DNA from: a virus
Direction: 5' to 3' (one strand)
IMG/VR virus record: IMGVR_UViG_3300010379_000027
Span: 1-33,112 of that record
DNA: 33,112 nucleotides
Shown: positions 20,441 to 29,041 of the stretch, piece by piece
Layout of the letters: each line of letters starts with the position of its first letter
Numbering within the stretch: position 1 is the stretch's first letter
Notes under the pieces: model-generated
The model's input: the letters and a program-made list of their open reading frames with translations, nothing else
Told to the model about the DNA's origin: nothing
The model's database searches: none
Made by a program: the position numbers and the translations under genes

Positions 20441-20887
20441 TTACTTCGGCACGAAAATCTTGCTGGCAATCGTGGTCACGACCGAGCTTGCCGCGAAGAT
20501 GCCAAAGAAACTCAGAACGACGTAGGTATCCCACGCTTCGATTTGCTTCGGGACTTCGGGGATATTCCAAGTGCACGCTGTATCAAAGAACGCGCACGTG
20601 AGCGATTTGATGTGAATGAGCGCGACGTAGCAACCCGCCGGCATAACAAACAAGCTCCATCCCCACCACCAAATGCGGTGCTGCATCTCCGCCTGCATGA
20701 TGGAGCTAACGGCGTTCTGCCGACTGATTTCGGCTTGGATGACGCCGGTCACGGCTGTTGCTTCAAGCCCGGTTTGAGCTTGCACAACGGCGACGTGTTC
20801 ATTTGACAGCGCCGTCACGATGTTGCTGACAAACGAAAGCGTCGAGCCGGTGAACACTTTGAGGAAAAAGCTTGCGATCCATCCCAT
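20441..20887 (-). CDS. Holin-type membrane protein candidate
   Basis: A 148-residue protein with an amphipathic N-terminal helix, a helical middle, then two membrane helices (RIWWWGWSLFVMPAGCYVAL and the segment around VVLSFFGIFAASSVV). This resembles three-helix phage holins of Proteobacteria. In the lysis cluster with the endolysin. Holin function is inferred from topology and neighbours. Confidence 0.65.
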   Translation of the reverse strand: MGWIASFFLKVFTGSTLSFVSNIVTALSNEHVAVVQAQTGLEATAVTGVIQAEISRQNAVSSIMQAEMQHRIWWWGWSLFVMPAGCYVALIHIKSLTCAFFDTACTWNIPEVPKQIEAWDTYVVLSFFGIFAASSVVTTIASKIFVPK

Positions 20888-20890
20888 GAC

Positions 20891-21181
20891 TTAGTGCCCC
20901 TCGTCGATGCCGCGCGTATGCGGCGACGGAGCGAATTGCTGCACGCCCCATGACGGATCGTCGTGCGTCACCGCCGTCGTCGTGTAGTAGCGGAGCACGC
21001 CGAAGATAACGGTGACGATGCAGATCGTCACGCCGAGCTTTGCGCTGTCGCTCACGAAAAGCCCAAGGATCGGTGAAAGATCGACGGACCCTACCGCGTC
21101 GGCTACGCCAAGCGCGGCGACCCCCGCACCGATTGCAACGGTGCGGAGGCCCTTTGCCGTCTGTCTGAGGCTGTCAAACAC
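20891..21181 (-). CDS. Small two-helix membrane protein, holin candidate
   Basis: A 96-residue protein with two hydrophobic segments (RTVAIGAGVAALGVADAV and KLGVTICIVTVIFGVLRYY) and a charged C-terminus. Two-helix holins have this layout. It lies 9 bases after the Ala/Pro-rich membrane protein stop and 3 bases before the gene at 20441-20887. Which of the cluster is the true holin cannot be told from sequence. Confidence 0.65.
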   Translation of the reverse strand: MFDSLRQTAKGLRTVAIGAGVAALGVADAVGSVDLSPILGLFVSDSAKLGVTICIVTVIFGVLRYYTTTAVTHDDPSWGVQQFAPSPHTRGIDEGH

Positions 21182-21190
21182 CGGAGCACC

Positions 21191-21526
21191 TTACGCCGGG
21201 GAAGCCGGCGCAGCCGCAGCGGCGGCCGCAGCCGCAGCGGGAGCCGCAGCGGCCGGGGCCGCAGCCGCAGCGGGAGCCGCAGCGGCCGGGGCCGCAGCCG
21301 CAGCCGGCGCGGGCTTCGCCTTGGCGATGACCTTCGACACGATGTCGGACTTGGCCACCTTCAAGTCGTTGAGGGCTGCGGTCTCGCTCGCGCCGAGTGC
21401 CGTGCGCAATTCGGACGGGACGCCGTTGATCTTGTCCTTGAGCCACTGTGACGTGAACACGCCGACGAGATAGGCGACGCCCAAGCCGCCGAGAAGCCAA
21501 AAGCCGTCGAGTGCGATCTTTTCCAT
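21191..21526 (-). CDS. Membrane protein with Ala/Pro-rich tail
   Basis: A 111-residue protein, start ATG 21526 behind GGAGTA. One membrane helix at residues about 7-25 (FWLLGGLGVAYLVGVFTS), a charged middle, then some 40 residues of repeated APAAA units. The tail could span the periplasm like other Pro/Ala-rich linkers. It lies just after the endolysin gene; a lysis role is possible. Confidence 0.65.
   Translation of the reverse strand: MEKIALDGFWLLGGLGVAYLVGVFTSQWLKDKINGVPSELRTALGASETAALNDLKVAKSDIVSKVIAKAKPAPAAAAAPAAAAPAAAAAPAAAAPAAAAAAAAAAPASPA
21225..21290 (-). repeat. Two 33-bp tandem repeats encoding the Ala/Pro tail
   Basis: Two identical 33-bp units (21225-21257 and 21258-21290), with a partial third, encode APAAA-type repeats. 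Length variation between related phages is likely here. Confidence 0.85.
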
Positions 21527-21599
21527 TGGGGGTACTCCGTAAGAGGTTAAGAGGTTAAGACGATCTATGGCACGGACGCCCATGCCACAGCAACAGGGA

Positions 21600-22640
21600 T
21601 TAAGGAACGACGCGGCCGACCGTTCCGTTGACCTTCGACATCAAGTCGTGGCGATAGTTCCACACGACATAGGCGACGATGCCAACAAGCACGACGCCGC
21701 CGACAACAAGCGCCAAATCTGCACCGTGAGCCGAGACCCATTGATGCAGTCCGACGTAGATGCCGCCGCCGGCCGGAAGTGATTTGCCGATTGTGGTGCC
21801 AACCTTTTTCAGTTGCGTGTCGCGGTCGAGCGCAGCCTTCGTTGCCGGCCCGACTTCGCCATCGCTTGAGAGGCTCGGGTGAGCGCCTTGGAATTGGCGC
21901 ACCGCTTGCTCGGTCGCGTCGTCGAATGTGCCGGTAGCTGGCACGCCGAGCTTCGTTTGCAGATCGCTCACGTCCGGCCCGGTTGAGCCGTTCTTGAGGA
22001 CGCCGGGGTTCGGCGTCGTCGGCTGCGGCACGTCTGCCGGCGTAACAACGGGCGGCTGCGCCGCCGTCGCGCCCGGATCGGTCGGAAGCGTAGTGAGAAG
22101 ATCGCCGGTCCCGTGGTATGTCTCTTGATTGTGTGCGCCGGGAACAACGACAACCGGCCCGGTGAGGCGGCCGTAACCGCCTGTCGAAATCATGACCCAT
22201 TCGTGTGCGCGGCGATTGACCAAATCTTGCAGCACGCGACCGCCGGCTCGGCACCAACTCTCAAGCGACGCGCGTGCCGCCGACAAGTTGCCTTCCATGA
22301 GCAAGCGCGGCCATGTCGCCTTGCGGATGCCGCCGGTATTGAAATGAAAGCCGCAGCCGGCATCGCACGCACCTTGCGGGTGCGGACACTTGTCGAAGTT
22401 GAGCACACGCTCAACGTCCGGCAGATAATTGGTGCGGAGTGACTTGTAGAGATACCACTCGGCTTGCGCCTCAGTGATGACGAGACCGGGACCGACTTTC
22501 CAAGGAAGGCCCTTGTCGTAATTCGTGAGACCATAGCCCACGGTCCAAACGTGTACCGTGTCTTGATAGGCGCGCAGTGCGCGGCCTTCCTCCATGCGGA
22601 TCGCGTTGAGACCGGGCACGGAGATGTCGGTGACAGTCAT
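21600..22640 (-). CDS. Endolysin: GH24-type lysozyme, peptidoglycan-binding domain and C-terminal membrane helix
   Basis: A 346-residue protein. The lysozyme domain has E18-x8-D27-x5-T33 (MEEGRALRAYQD, WTVGYG), the GH24/T4-type catalytic triad, extending to about residue 150. A Pro/Thr-rich linker leads to a PG_binding_1-like repeat (NGSTGPDVSDLQTKLGV to GPATKAALD, about 215-275). A hydrophobic helix (LALVVGGVVLVGIVAYVVW) lies near 308-328 with a positive end. It cuts the glycan strands of the cell wall at lysis. A C-terminal membrane helix is unusual; no N-terminal signal or SAR helix is seen. Start ATG follows CCGGAGGCTCCCC, as at the glycosyltransferase gene ending at 28054. Confidence 0.88.
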   Translation of the reverse strand: MTVTDISVPGLNAIRMEEGRALRAYQDTVHVWTVGYGLTNYDKGLPWKVGPGLVITEAQAEWYLYKSLRTNYLPDVERVLNFDKCPHPQGACDAGCGFHFNTGGIRKATWPRLLMEGNLSAARASLESWCRAGGRVLQDLVNRRAHEWVMISTGGYGRLTGPVVVVPGAHNQETYHGTGDLLTTLPTDPGATAAQPPVVTPADVPQPTTPNPGVLKNGSTGPDVSDLQTKLGVPATGTFDDATEQAVRQFQGAHPSLSSDGEVGPATKAALDRDTQLKKVGTTIGKSLPAGGGIYVGLHQWVSAHGADLALVVGGVVLVGIVAYVVWNYRHDLMSKVNGTVGRVVP

Positions 22641-22696
22641 TTGGGGAGCCTCCGGTGCGAGGAAAAAGAGGCCGGGCTAGACCACTCTCTATCCAC

Positions 22697-22710
22697 CACG
22701 CCGAAGCGTG
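22697..22710 (-). other. UUCG-type hairpin in the gap before the endolysin
   Basis: On the minus strand CACGC-TTCG-GCGTG forms a short stem with a stable C(UUCG)G tetraloop. It lies in the 130-base gap between the gene at 22771-23502 and the endolysin start. No T-run follows directly, so it may be an mRNA processing or stability element rather than a terminator. Confidence 0.4.
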
Positions 22711-22770
22711 CCAAAGCCTTGTCCGTCTGCCGGCCTAAGCTCCGCGTTTACCATAATCCGTCGAGAGGGG

Positions 22771-23502
22771 TCAAGCCCGGACGCCGTGATGCCCGCGTAG
22801 GACCGGGTGCGCGTCCGGGATGTCGGATTTGAGCCATCCGCCGGTCGGATAGCCGAGATTTTCCCGCGTCCATCCCGACATCGAGCGCACGTAAGGGCGC
22901 AGCGTGTCCCATCGCGAATTCCATCCGCGCTGAAAGCCGTGCGCGGCATTCCACCGCATTTTTCGGGTGATGTGGCCGCCCTCGACCGTCATAGGAATTC
23001 CGCAGCCAATGATATGCGTGTAGCCAAGCTCGCGAGCGATCTTGACCATGAACAAGCCCGACGAGCCTTGCCAATCTTTCGTCCAATCCGTGAACCCGAT
23101 GTAGGATCGGTGCGCCCACTTGCGCGGCGGATCGTTGAGGTTCGCGTTGAGCCGGTGACGCATCCATCCGGGGAATTTATCCGGGTGTAGCGTGACGGCA
23201 TGGTCAATCGGATCGGGGAATATCGCAATCGTGTCGTTGCAAACAAACGTCTGCCACGTCTTGCCGTAGGCGACGCACATGCGGCGCGCGGCCTCATACT
23301 CAGCGAGCGGATCGTTGCCGCCGCCGACACAGAGCGCCACATCGGCCTTGATCGGGTTCTCGGTCATGACAGGTCTCAAGGCGGCGCGAGCAACATAGTC
23401 GTCGATGCCGTTCGTGCTCACGACGAGCCGTCGAAGTTCATCGGTTGAGATTACGCCCGGCAGACGGTGTGCGAGATAATTCTGTGCATCGCGTTGCTTC
23501 AT
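22771..23502 (-). CDS. Rossmann-like protein of the sugar cassette
   Basis: A 243-residue protein, start ATG 23502 in ATGA overlap with glf. It contains ADVALCVGGGNDPLAEYEAA, FVCNDTIAIFPDPIDHAV and GSSGLFMVKIARELGYTHII, a pattern like the DUF115/MptE-like and some sialyltransferase-like Rossmann proteins found in phages. The match is approximate. It may act in nucleotide-sugar or surface-glycan metabolism with its neighbours. The frame is open further upstream but runs inside glf. Confidence 0.6.
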   Translation of the reverse strand: MKQRDAQNYLAHRLPGVISTDELRRLVVSTNGIDDYVARAALRPVMTENPIKADVALCVGGGNDPLAEYEAARRMCVAYGKTWQTFVCNDTIAIFPDPIDHAVTLHPDKFPGWMRHRLNANLNDPPRKWAHRSYIGFTDWTKDWQGSSGLFMVKIARELGYTHIIGCGIPMTVEGGHITRKMRWNAAHGFQRGWNSRWDTLRPYVRSMSGWTRENLGYPTGGWLKSDIPDAHPVLRGHHGVRA

Positions 23503-24599
23503 CGCCACTCGTCCGCGATGTCGAGCGCGCGGGCGATGGTCACGTCCATGTCGATGTACTGAAATGTGCCGAGCCGACCGACGAATGTCACTCGTTCCTC
23601 TTTGGCTGCGAGCGCCTCGTAGCGCGTGAGCGCCTCTTGTGTGCCGGCGAGCCGGATCGGGTAGTAGGGCACGTCGCCTTCCTCCCATTTGCGGCTGTAC
23701 TCTTTGACGACGACGGTGCCCTCAGCCCGGTCCCACGGCGAGAAGTGCTTGTACTCGACGACCCGCGTGTAGGGCACGTGCCGATCACAATAGTTCATCA
23801 CCGGACAGCCTTGCGCGTCGAAAATCTTGTGACGGTCGAGTATGAAATCGAGCGTGCGATACGGGAGTTTGCCGTAGCACCGATCATACCAATCATCGAG
23901 CGGCCCGGAGTAGAACACGTGATCGAAGGCGGCCGCGTCCTTGCGCCGGAACGGGGTATTGAGCCGCAAGGTGATGGCATCGAGCTTTAGCATGTTCTCG
24001 ATGATGGCTGTGTAGCCGTCGCGCGGGATTGCTTGGTGCGGATGATTGAAATAGCTGTCATTGTAATTGAAGCGCAGCGGCAAGCGTTTCAGGATCGACG
24101 CCGGCAACTCGCACGCATTCATGCCCCATTGCTTCTCGGTGTAGCCCTTGAGGAATGCTTCGTACAGATCGGGACCGACCATTGCGAGCGCCTGATCCTC
24201 GAAATTGCGCACGACATTGCCGAGCTTGCACTTGCCCTCGACGAATAGCTCGGCTTGGGTCGGCGAGAATGTCGCGCCGTAGAACTGATTGATCGTGTGC
24301 AAATTGATCGGCATCGAAAAGACTTTGCCGCCGACAGTCGCCTTGACCTTGTGATTGTACGGCACCATCTCGCCAAAACGATTGATGTACTCCCACACGC
24401 GCTCATTCTCGGTGTGGAAGATGTGCGGTCCATACGGGCTAATCATCACGCCCGTCTGCGGATCGCGAACGGTGTGACAGTTGCCGGCGACGTGCGACCG
24501 GCTTTCAAAAACTTCGATTTCGCAGTCGAGCATTCCAAGCTCATGCGCTATCACTGCGCCCGAGAAGCCCGCCCCGACGATTGCGATACGCGCTTCCAT
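23499..24599 (-). CDS. glf: UDP-galactopyranose mutase
   Basis: A 366-residue flavoprotein that converts UDP-galactopyranose to UDP-galactofuranose. It has the FAD-binding VGAGFSGAV (G9, G11, G14), SPYGPHIFHT, YTEKQWG, LPLRFNYNDSYFNHPHQAIP and the C-terminal GRLGTFQYIDMD, all characteristic of the family; length is normal. ATG 24599 puts the FAD motif at the N-terminus. It lies between an epimerase and a Rossmann-like gene. With an epimerase making UDP-galactose it would provide galactofuranose donors for the glycosyltransferases upstream in the operon. Confidence 0.93.
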   Translation of the reverse strand: MEARIAIVGAGFSGAVIAHELGMLDCEIEVFESRSHVAGNCHTVRDPQTGVMISPYGPHIFHTENERVWEYINRFGEMVPYNHKVKATVGGKVFSMPINLHTINQFYGATFSPTQAELFVEGKCKLGNVVRNFEDQALAMVGPDLYEAFLKGYTEKQWGMNACELPASILKRLPLRFNYNDSYFNHPHQAIPRDGYTAIIENMLKLDAITLRLNTPFRRKDAAAFDHVFYSGPLDDWYDRCYGKLPYRTLDFILDRHKIFDAQGCPVMNYCDRHVPYTRVVEYKHFSPWDRAEGTVVVKEYSRKWEEGDVPYYPIRLAGTQEALTRYEALAAKEERVTFVGRLGTFQYIDMDVTIARALDIADEWR

Positions 24600-24603
24600 G
24601 GCT

Positions 24604-25536
24604 TCATCCCCGTGACGTTCCGTTGTAGCCCATGTGCTCCATGAGCCGCCGTGTGCCGTCGTAGAACTGAATTTGCGGGCACCATCCGAGATAGCGCGAG
24701 CACTTCGACGTGTCGGCGAGCGTCTCAGGCATGTCAAAAGCTCGCGGCGCGGTATAGATTTGCTTGTCTGAAATCAGGTTCGCAAGTTCCTGCACGCTGT
24801 AGCTCTTGCCCGTGCCGACGTTGAGCACGACGCCATCCTTGCAAGCATGTGCCTCGAATGCGCGAAGGTTCGCTTCGGCCACATCATCGACGTGCACGAA
24901 ATCGCGGCGTTGCTTGCCGTCGCCATTGATCGTCAACGGCTCGCCCCGGAGGGCTTGCTCGATGAAGATTGACGAGACCATCGCGTACTCGCCGCGCGAC
25001 GGACAGCGCGGCCCGTACACCTGAAAATAGCGGAGGCATACGGTCGGCAGATTGAACATCGCCGAGAATTGTCGGCAATAAAGCTCGCCAACATATTTGC
25101 TCACGCCGTAGGGTGTGTGTGCGGCAACGGGGTCGCCTTCATGCTGCGGAGCCGGGCTGCGGCCGTAGAATGTCGAGCTTGCGCTGTACACGAATTTTTT
25201 GACGCCGCCTTCGGCTGCGGCGACAAGCGCGTTGAGCGTGCCGGTGATATTTGCTTCGGCGGAGCCGAGCGCAGACGCCGGCCCTTTGCCGATTGACGGC
25301 AGAACGCGCGACATCGCGGCGAGATGAAAGATGCCATCCATGCCGGCGGAGAAGTCGCGCATTAGGTCAAGATCGAGCACGCTTCCCTGCATGAACTTGG
25401 CGCGGGTATCAACCCACTCGCGCCGGCCCTGCGACAGATCGTCGATCACCGTCACTTCGTAGCCGCGCTCAAGCGCAGCCTCGACCACGTGTGATCCGAT
25501 GAAACCGGCTCCGCCGGTAACGAGCACCTTTGTCAT
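24604..25536 (-). CDS. NAD-dependent sugar epimerase/dehydratase (extended SDR)
   Basis: A 310-residue extended short-chain dehydrogenase: VTGGAGFIGSH binds NAD (G8, G11, G14), SASS supplies the catalytic Ser/Thr, YGVSK gives Y143 and K147. RYFQVYGPR and DFVHVDDVAEAN are typical of UDP-glucose 4-epimerase-like enzymes. The likely reaction is C4 epimerisation of a UDP-sugar, feeding UDP-galactose to glf next to it, but dehydratase or other epimerase activity cannot be excluded. ATG 25536 has GGAG 7 bases upstream. Confidence 0.87.
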   Translation of the reverse strand: MTKVLVTGGAGFIGSHVVEAALERGYEVTVIDDLSQGRREWVDTRAKFMQGSVLDLDLMRDFSAGMDGIFHLAAMSRVLPSIGKGPASALGSAEANITGTLNALVAAAEGGVKKFVYSASSTFYGRSPAPQHEGDPVAAHTPYGVSKYVGELYCRQFSAMFNLPTVCLRYFQVYGPRCPSRGEYAMVSSIFIEQALRGEPLTINGDGKQRRDFVHVDDVAEANLRAFEAHACKDGVVLNVGTGKSYSVQELANLISDKQIYTAPRAFDMPETLADTSKCSRYLGWCPQIQFYDGTRRLMEHMGYNGTSRG

Positions 25537-25537
25537 G

Positions 25538-26236
25538 TCACGCTCCAAACTCTGTTGTGAACCGTTCGTGTCCGACATCACCGCCCCACTTTAGACGATA
25601 ATAGTCGGCGATGGCAGTCTCAAAGCACCGCGTCTTGCGGCGGAAAAGATCGTCGGACTTGATCGTGGCAGAGCCATGATGGACGACCTTGTAGCCTTCG
25701 TGAATGAGCGCGCCGACGACAGGGCTTTGCGGATACTCACGCTTCGTCTTGAGCGGCACGTCGTCGGTGTTGTAGCCGATGATTTCCCATCCCTTGAGCC
25801 TCATGCGGCGATAGTAATCGTTGTCCGCTTTATATTGGAAAAAGCGAACGTCCCACCATCCGATGTCGCGGATCGCAGCGAGATTGACGCACATGAACAC
25901 ATCGTAGAGCGAGAACAACGCGCCCCACTTGCCGCCCTTCGCATGTTGCTCATACGCGCGGCGGAGCATCATCTCAGCGCCGCCGGGCAGACAGTAGGCG
26001 TCGTTGTGCATGAGGAAGGCCACATCGTCGCCCGCGTCGAGCGAATTTTGCAGCATGAGGTTGATGACCGAGACGGGACCGAGCGGCGGGAGCACGTGCA
26101 TCTCTACGCCGGCATAGTCAACCGGCGCGCAGCCGTCCGCCCATAGATGGATGTTGCCGATTGCGCGCACGCTCTCGACCGCCTGTTGCAACAAGTCGGT
26201 GCGGCTCGCGTAAGGGATATGGAGACGATACTTCAC
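25538..26236 (-). CDS. GT-A-type glycosyltransferase-like protein
   Basis: A 232-residue protein starting at GTG behind AAGGA. An N-terminal YRLHIPYASRTDLLQQAVES and DDVAFLMHNDAY (HND at 77-79 in the DxD position) suggest a family-2-like GT-A fold; WWDVRFFQYKADNDYYRRM fits the acceptor half. It probably transfers a sugar to a phage or host glycan. The metal-binding Asp motif is non-standard (HND), so activity is not certain. One base separates it from the epimerase. Confidence 0.65.
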   Translation of the reverse strand: MKYRLHIPYASRTDLLQQAVESVRAIGNIHLWADGCAPVDYAGVEMHVLPPLGPVSVINLMLQNSLDAGDDVAFLMHNDAYCLPGGAEMMLRRAYEQHAKGGKWGALFSLYDVFMCVNLAAIRDIGWWDVRFFQYKADNDYYRRMRLKGWEIIGYNTDDVPLKTKREYPQSPVVGALIHEGYKVVHHGSATIKSDDLFRRKTRCFETAIADYYRLKWGGDVGHERFTTEFGA

Positions 26237-26251
26237 GACGGTTTCCTTACT

Positions 26252-26971
26252 TCATGCCTTGACCCCCTTGCCGCGCGGAGATTGCGGGAGAGCGCGGGTG
26301 CGGAAGTTGATGCTGCCGGGCTTGAACAGCGTCGGCAACGGCGCGGGGGACGGCGGCACGGGCACCGGGGACGGCGTTGACGGCGAGCGGAGAAGTCGGC
26401 CGGTCGCGGACGGTGTTTCCGGGATCACGTCGGGCCGTGGCACAAGCCAACTGCCCTCACTGTACGTCTTGAGATTTTCTTCACCAAACATCGCATGGAC
26501 GGCCGGAACAATGTCGTCGATGTTGTACGGCGAGTAATCGTGCCCCGCAATCCATCCGCCCGGTGCGACAAGCCGATGCGCCGCGCGAGCGTCGTCGATG
26601 CACGGCTGATAAATGTGCACCGCGTCGATATAGACAAGATCGAAGGATGCGTCGGGAAGGTCCGCAAGCGCCTCCGGGCTGTAGCCCTTGATGACGCGCT
26701 TCAAACTCGGATACTTGCCGCACCGCTGCATGAAGCGGTCATAATGGTCAGGATAGTCGTGCCACGGATCGACGACGGTTACTTCCTCGCACAGCAACAA
26801 AAAGCATTCCGTCGAGACGCCAAGATCGGACCCAAGCTCAAGCACGCGCTTCGGCTTGGCGTACTCAATCATTTCGATTAAGCCGGTTGTGTTGTTAAGA
26901 TCGTGCGTGTACGGCCCATCACTACGACCAGTTGCACGCATACGGTCCAACTCTTGCGTCAAAGTTGTCAT
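26252..26971 (-). CDS. Class I SAM-dependent methyltransferase
   Basis: A 239-residue protein with motif I VLELGSDLG (43-51), VTVVDPWHD after it (D68), FDLVYIDAVHIYQPCIDDAR and PGGWIAGHDY, typical of the Methyltransf_24-like group that often acts on sugars or small molecules. The last ~50 residues are a Pro/Ser-rich disordered tail (SPSTPSPVPVPPSPAPLP). ATG 26971 follows GGGAGAG. In the sugar cassette it may methylate a glycan. Confidence 0.82.
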   Translation of the reverse strand: MTTLTQELDRMRATGRSDGPYTHDLNNTTGLIEMIEYAKPKRVLELGSDLGVSTECFLLLCEEVTVVDPWHDYPDHYDRFMQRCGKYPSLKRVIKGYSPEALADLPDASFDLVYIDAVHIYQPCIDDARAAHRLVAPGGWIAGHDYSPYNIDDIVPAVHAMFGEENLKTYSEGSWLVPRPDVIPETPSATGRLLRSPSTPSPVPVPPSPAPLPTLFKPGSINFRTRALPQSPRGKGVKA

Positions 26972-26998
26972 CACACTCTCCCAAGGAATTTGCGGCGA

Positions 26999-28054
26999 TT
27001 ACGCTTTCACCGATGTCCCGGACGGGCGGCCATGATGGATGCCCGGATGGACGCTACTCGGTCGCGGGACTTGAGGGGGAGGCGCGCGAAATTGCGATCC
27101 GCGACGCGGTGCCCCTGTGGCATTCTCGACCGCGTGGCGCGGCGGAGCGTTCTGATCTTTTTGCTCGCGCGTCGGATCGCGGAGCGGCGCAGTCGGAAGT
27201 GTTTTGGTGATGAAGTCGAGCGGCTTCACGAAACGCTGGTAGTCGGTGATGAAGCCCACCTTGTCGCAGTAGTCGGTTTGTTTGTGGTAGGCGAAGTGGA
27301 TCACGACGGCATCGCCGCAGCGCGCGTTAAGGCGCTTTGCTTTTTCCGGCTCCCACAGAGCGAAATGGCGTTCCTCGTCGATGTGCACGTTCTTGCTCGT
27401 CGCGGCCAAATCCTTGCCGAAGATCGCGAAGCAATTGATCGAGATGTAACCTTCCTCGTAGTTGTCGAATTGGCGCGTCTTGAGCGCGAAGGTCTCGACG
27501 AGGTTGCCGGCGGCGAGCGCGTCGAGCGCCTTGCCGTGCAGAAAGTTGATGAAGTTCTCGCTCGTCCAAGCGATGTTGTTGCACATTTCATTTTTGATTT
27601 CGCCCCACTCGCCGACCGGGATGATGCCCTCGCACTGCATGTGGTACGACGTGCGGACGTTATTGATGATGGTCGGGAACACCGAATACGGCTCCGGGTT
27701 CGCGAGCCGATACTTGACGAGGGTCTCGACCATATTCTCGTCAACGTACACGATGTCATCGTCGAGCCGAATGTACACGGCGTTCTCGTCGATGGTCATG
27801 AATTCGTAGAACGCGGCAATCGTGACCCATTTCACCGCTTCGGCTTTCAACTCGATGATCGAGACCCAATCGCCGAAGTGCTCTTTGATCTGCGCACAGT
27901 AAGTGCGTTCCTCTTTGGTGAAAGTGTTATTGAACAAAACCCACTCGTCGATCTTGCCGGCGTCGTGGTCGCGCTTCACCTGTGAGGCAAGCAAATCCAT
28001 ATATCGCTTCCGACCGACAGGGGTGAATGCGATGACTTTGGTGCCGTCGATCAT
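26999..28054 (-). CDS. GT-A glycosyltransferase
   Basis: A 351-residue protein with VIAFTPVGRKRYMDLLASQV at the N-terminus and YIRLDDDIVYVDENM, a DxD metal-binding motif at D98-D100. The C-terminal ~55 residues are Pro/Arg-rich and disordered (APLRDPTREQKDQNAPPRH). Likely to transfer a nucleotide-sugar in the cassette. Start ATG follows CCGGAGGCTCCC and overlaps the end of the next upstream gene by ATGA. Confidence 0.75.
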   Translation of the reverse strand: MIDGTKVIAFTPVGRKRYMDLLASQVKRDHDAGKIDEWVLFNNTFTKEERTYCAQIKEHFGDWVSIIELKAEAVKWVTIAAFYEFMTIDENAVYIRLDDDIVYVDENMVETLVKYRLANPEPYSVFPTIINNVRTSYHMQCEGIIPVGEWGEIKNEMCNNIAWTSENFINFLHGKALDALAAGNLVETFALKTRQFDNYEEGYISINCFAIFGKDLAATSKNVHIDEERHFALWEPEKAKRLNARCGDAVVIHFAYHKQTDYCDKVGFITDYQRFVKPLDFITKTLPTAPLRDPTREQKDQNAPPRHAVENATGAPRRGSQFRAPPPQVPRPSSVHPGIHHGRPSGTSVKA

Positions 28055-29013
28055 GGGAGCCTCCGGTGTGCTGAATGGGCGTCGAGGAAGGGAAGGATTA
28101 GCTCACGGGCGCGGGGCACGTCAACGTCTTTCGTGCACGGCTTGCGACACGACGACGTGCCGCACTCGCACGGATGGATCGGATCAATGCCCAAATAGGG
28201 CGAGAACTTGCCGCCGTCTGCGTGCCAGATCGCCGGCTCGTAACCGCCGCCGATGCTGATTGTGGGGGTCGAGACCGCCGGCCCGAGCACGGAACCGAAG
28301 CCGCTCGATGTCCATACCAACGACGCCCGCGACGCGAGCGCGGCGAGCATCTCGAAAACAAGCTCGCCGCTGTGAAAGGCAATGTCGGGTTTGAGCGCCG
28401 GGCCGCCGGCAATCCACTCGCGGCCTTGTGCCAGATCGGCGACGGACACAACGAAAAAGCGATCCTTGATGCTCTCGACGAGCAAATTGTAGTCGCGCGG
28501 ATTGGCGTTGCGGATGATGCTGCCACGCCACTCCGGGCGCTCGACGAGCGGCCGGTAGAGCATGATCGGCTTCGATGTGCGCCACGTCGAGATGATGGCG
28601 TCGGCCGCTTGGTGCCACGCCGGCTTGATTGGAAATCGGAAGTCCGCGTCTTTGTAGCGATGCTGAATTCCCGCCGCCTTGAACATCGCTTCAAGAATTG
28701 TGCGCGAAGGCAACGTGCGGATGACGCCGCTCTGATACATGATTTTCATGCGAGCGCAGTGTTGCAATGTCAGTGTTTTGATGTCGGAAAATTTGCTCGC
28801 TTCGCGCTCGGCGTTCTTTAGCTGCGTGCGCAAAGCAACGGGCCTACGGACAATCCGTAAGCCCTCGTCGAGAAGATCGTGATAGGTGCACGCCCAAGAG
28901 GTTTCGAGTATCACGGCCCGGTCCTCCATCAATACGCGAAGGATCGCGCGTTGATGGAGGTTGTCCCCTAGGCCGTGCATACCTTGGACGAGCAAGAGGG
29001 GCTTGCCCGTCAT
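28051..29013 (-). CDS. GT-B glycosyltransferase (heptosyltransferase-like, GT9-like)
   Basis: A 320-residue protein. The N-terminal LLVQGMHGLGDNLHQRAILR resembles the GD-x-hydrophobic motif of ADP-heptose:LPS heptosyltransferases, and the C-terminal SLVWTSSGFGSVLGPAVSTPTISIGGG resembles their donor-site half. Extra cysteines near the end (CECGTSSCRKPC) may bind a metal. The acceptor may be a lipopolysaccharide-like or virion glycan. First gene of the sugar cassette after the HNH gene. Confidence 0.72.
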   Translation of the reverse strand: MTGKPLLLVQGMHGLGDNLHQRAILRVLMEDRAVILETSWACTYHDLLDEGLRIVRRPVALRTQLKNAEREASKFSDIKTLTLQHCARMKIMYQSGVIRTLPSRTILEAMFKAAGIQHRYKDADFRFPIKPAWHQAADAIISTWRTSKPIMLYRPLVERPEWRGSIIRNANPRDYNLLVESIKDRFFVVSVADLAQGREWIAGGPALKPDIAFHSGELVFEMLAALASRASLVWTSSGFGSVLGPAVSTPTISIGGGYEPAIWHADGGKFSPYLGIDPIHPCECGTSSCRKPCTKDVDVPRARELILPFLDAHSAHRRLP

Positions 29014-29041
29014 GATGCACCCGGTTTAACCGACTTGCCGG

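Noticed and set aside
22741-22774. Minus-strand promoter before the endolysin (TTGACC with TATGGT or TAAACG)
   Set aside because: The -10 candidates are at wrong spacing or match poorly, and TTGA is the stop context of the preceding gene.
26903-27985. Long plus-strand open frame of 360 codons
   Set aside because: It lies opposite the methyltransferase and GT-A genes, has Arg/Asp/Val-rich antisense composition and no motif.
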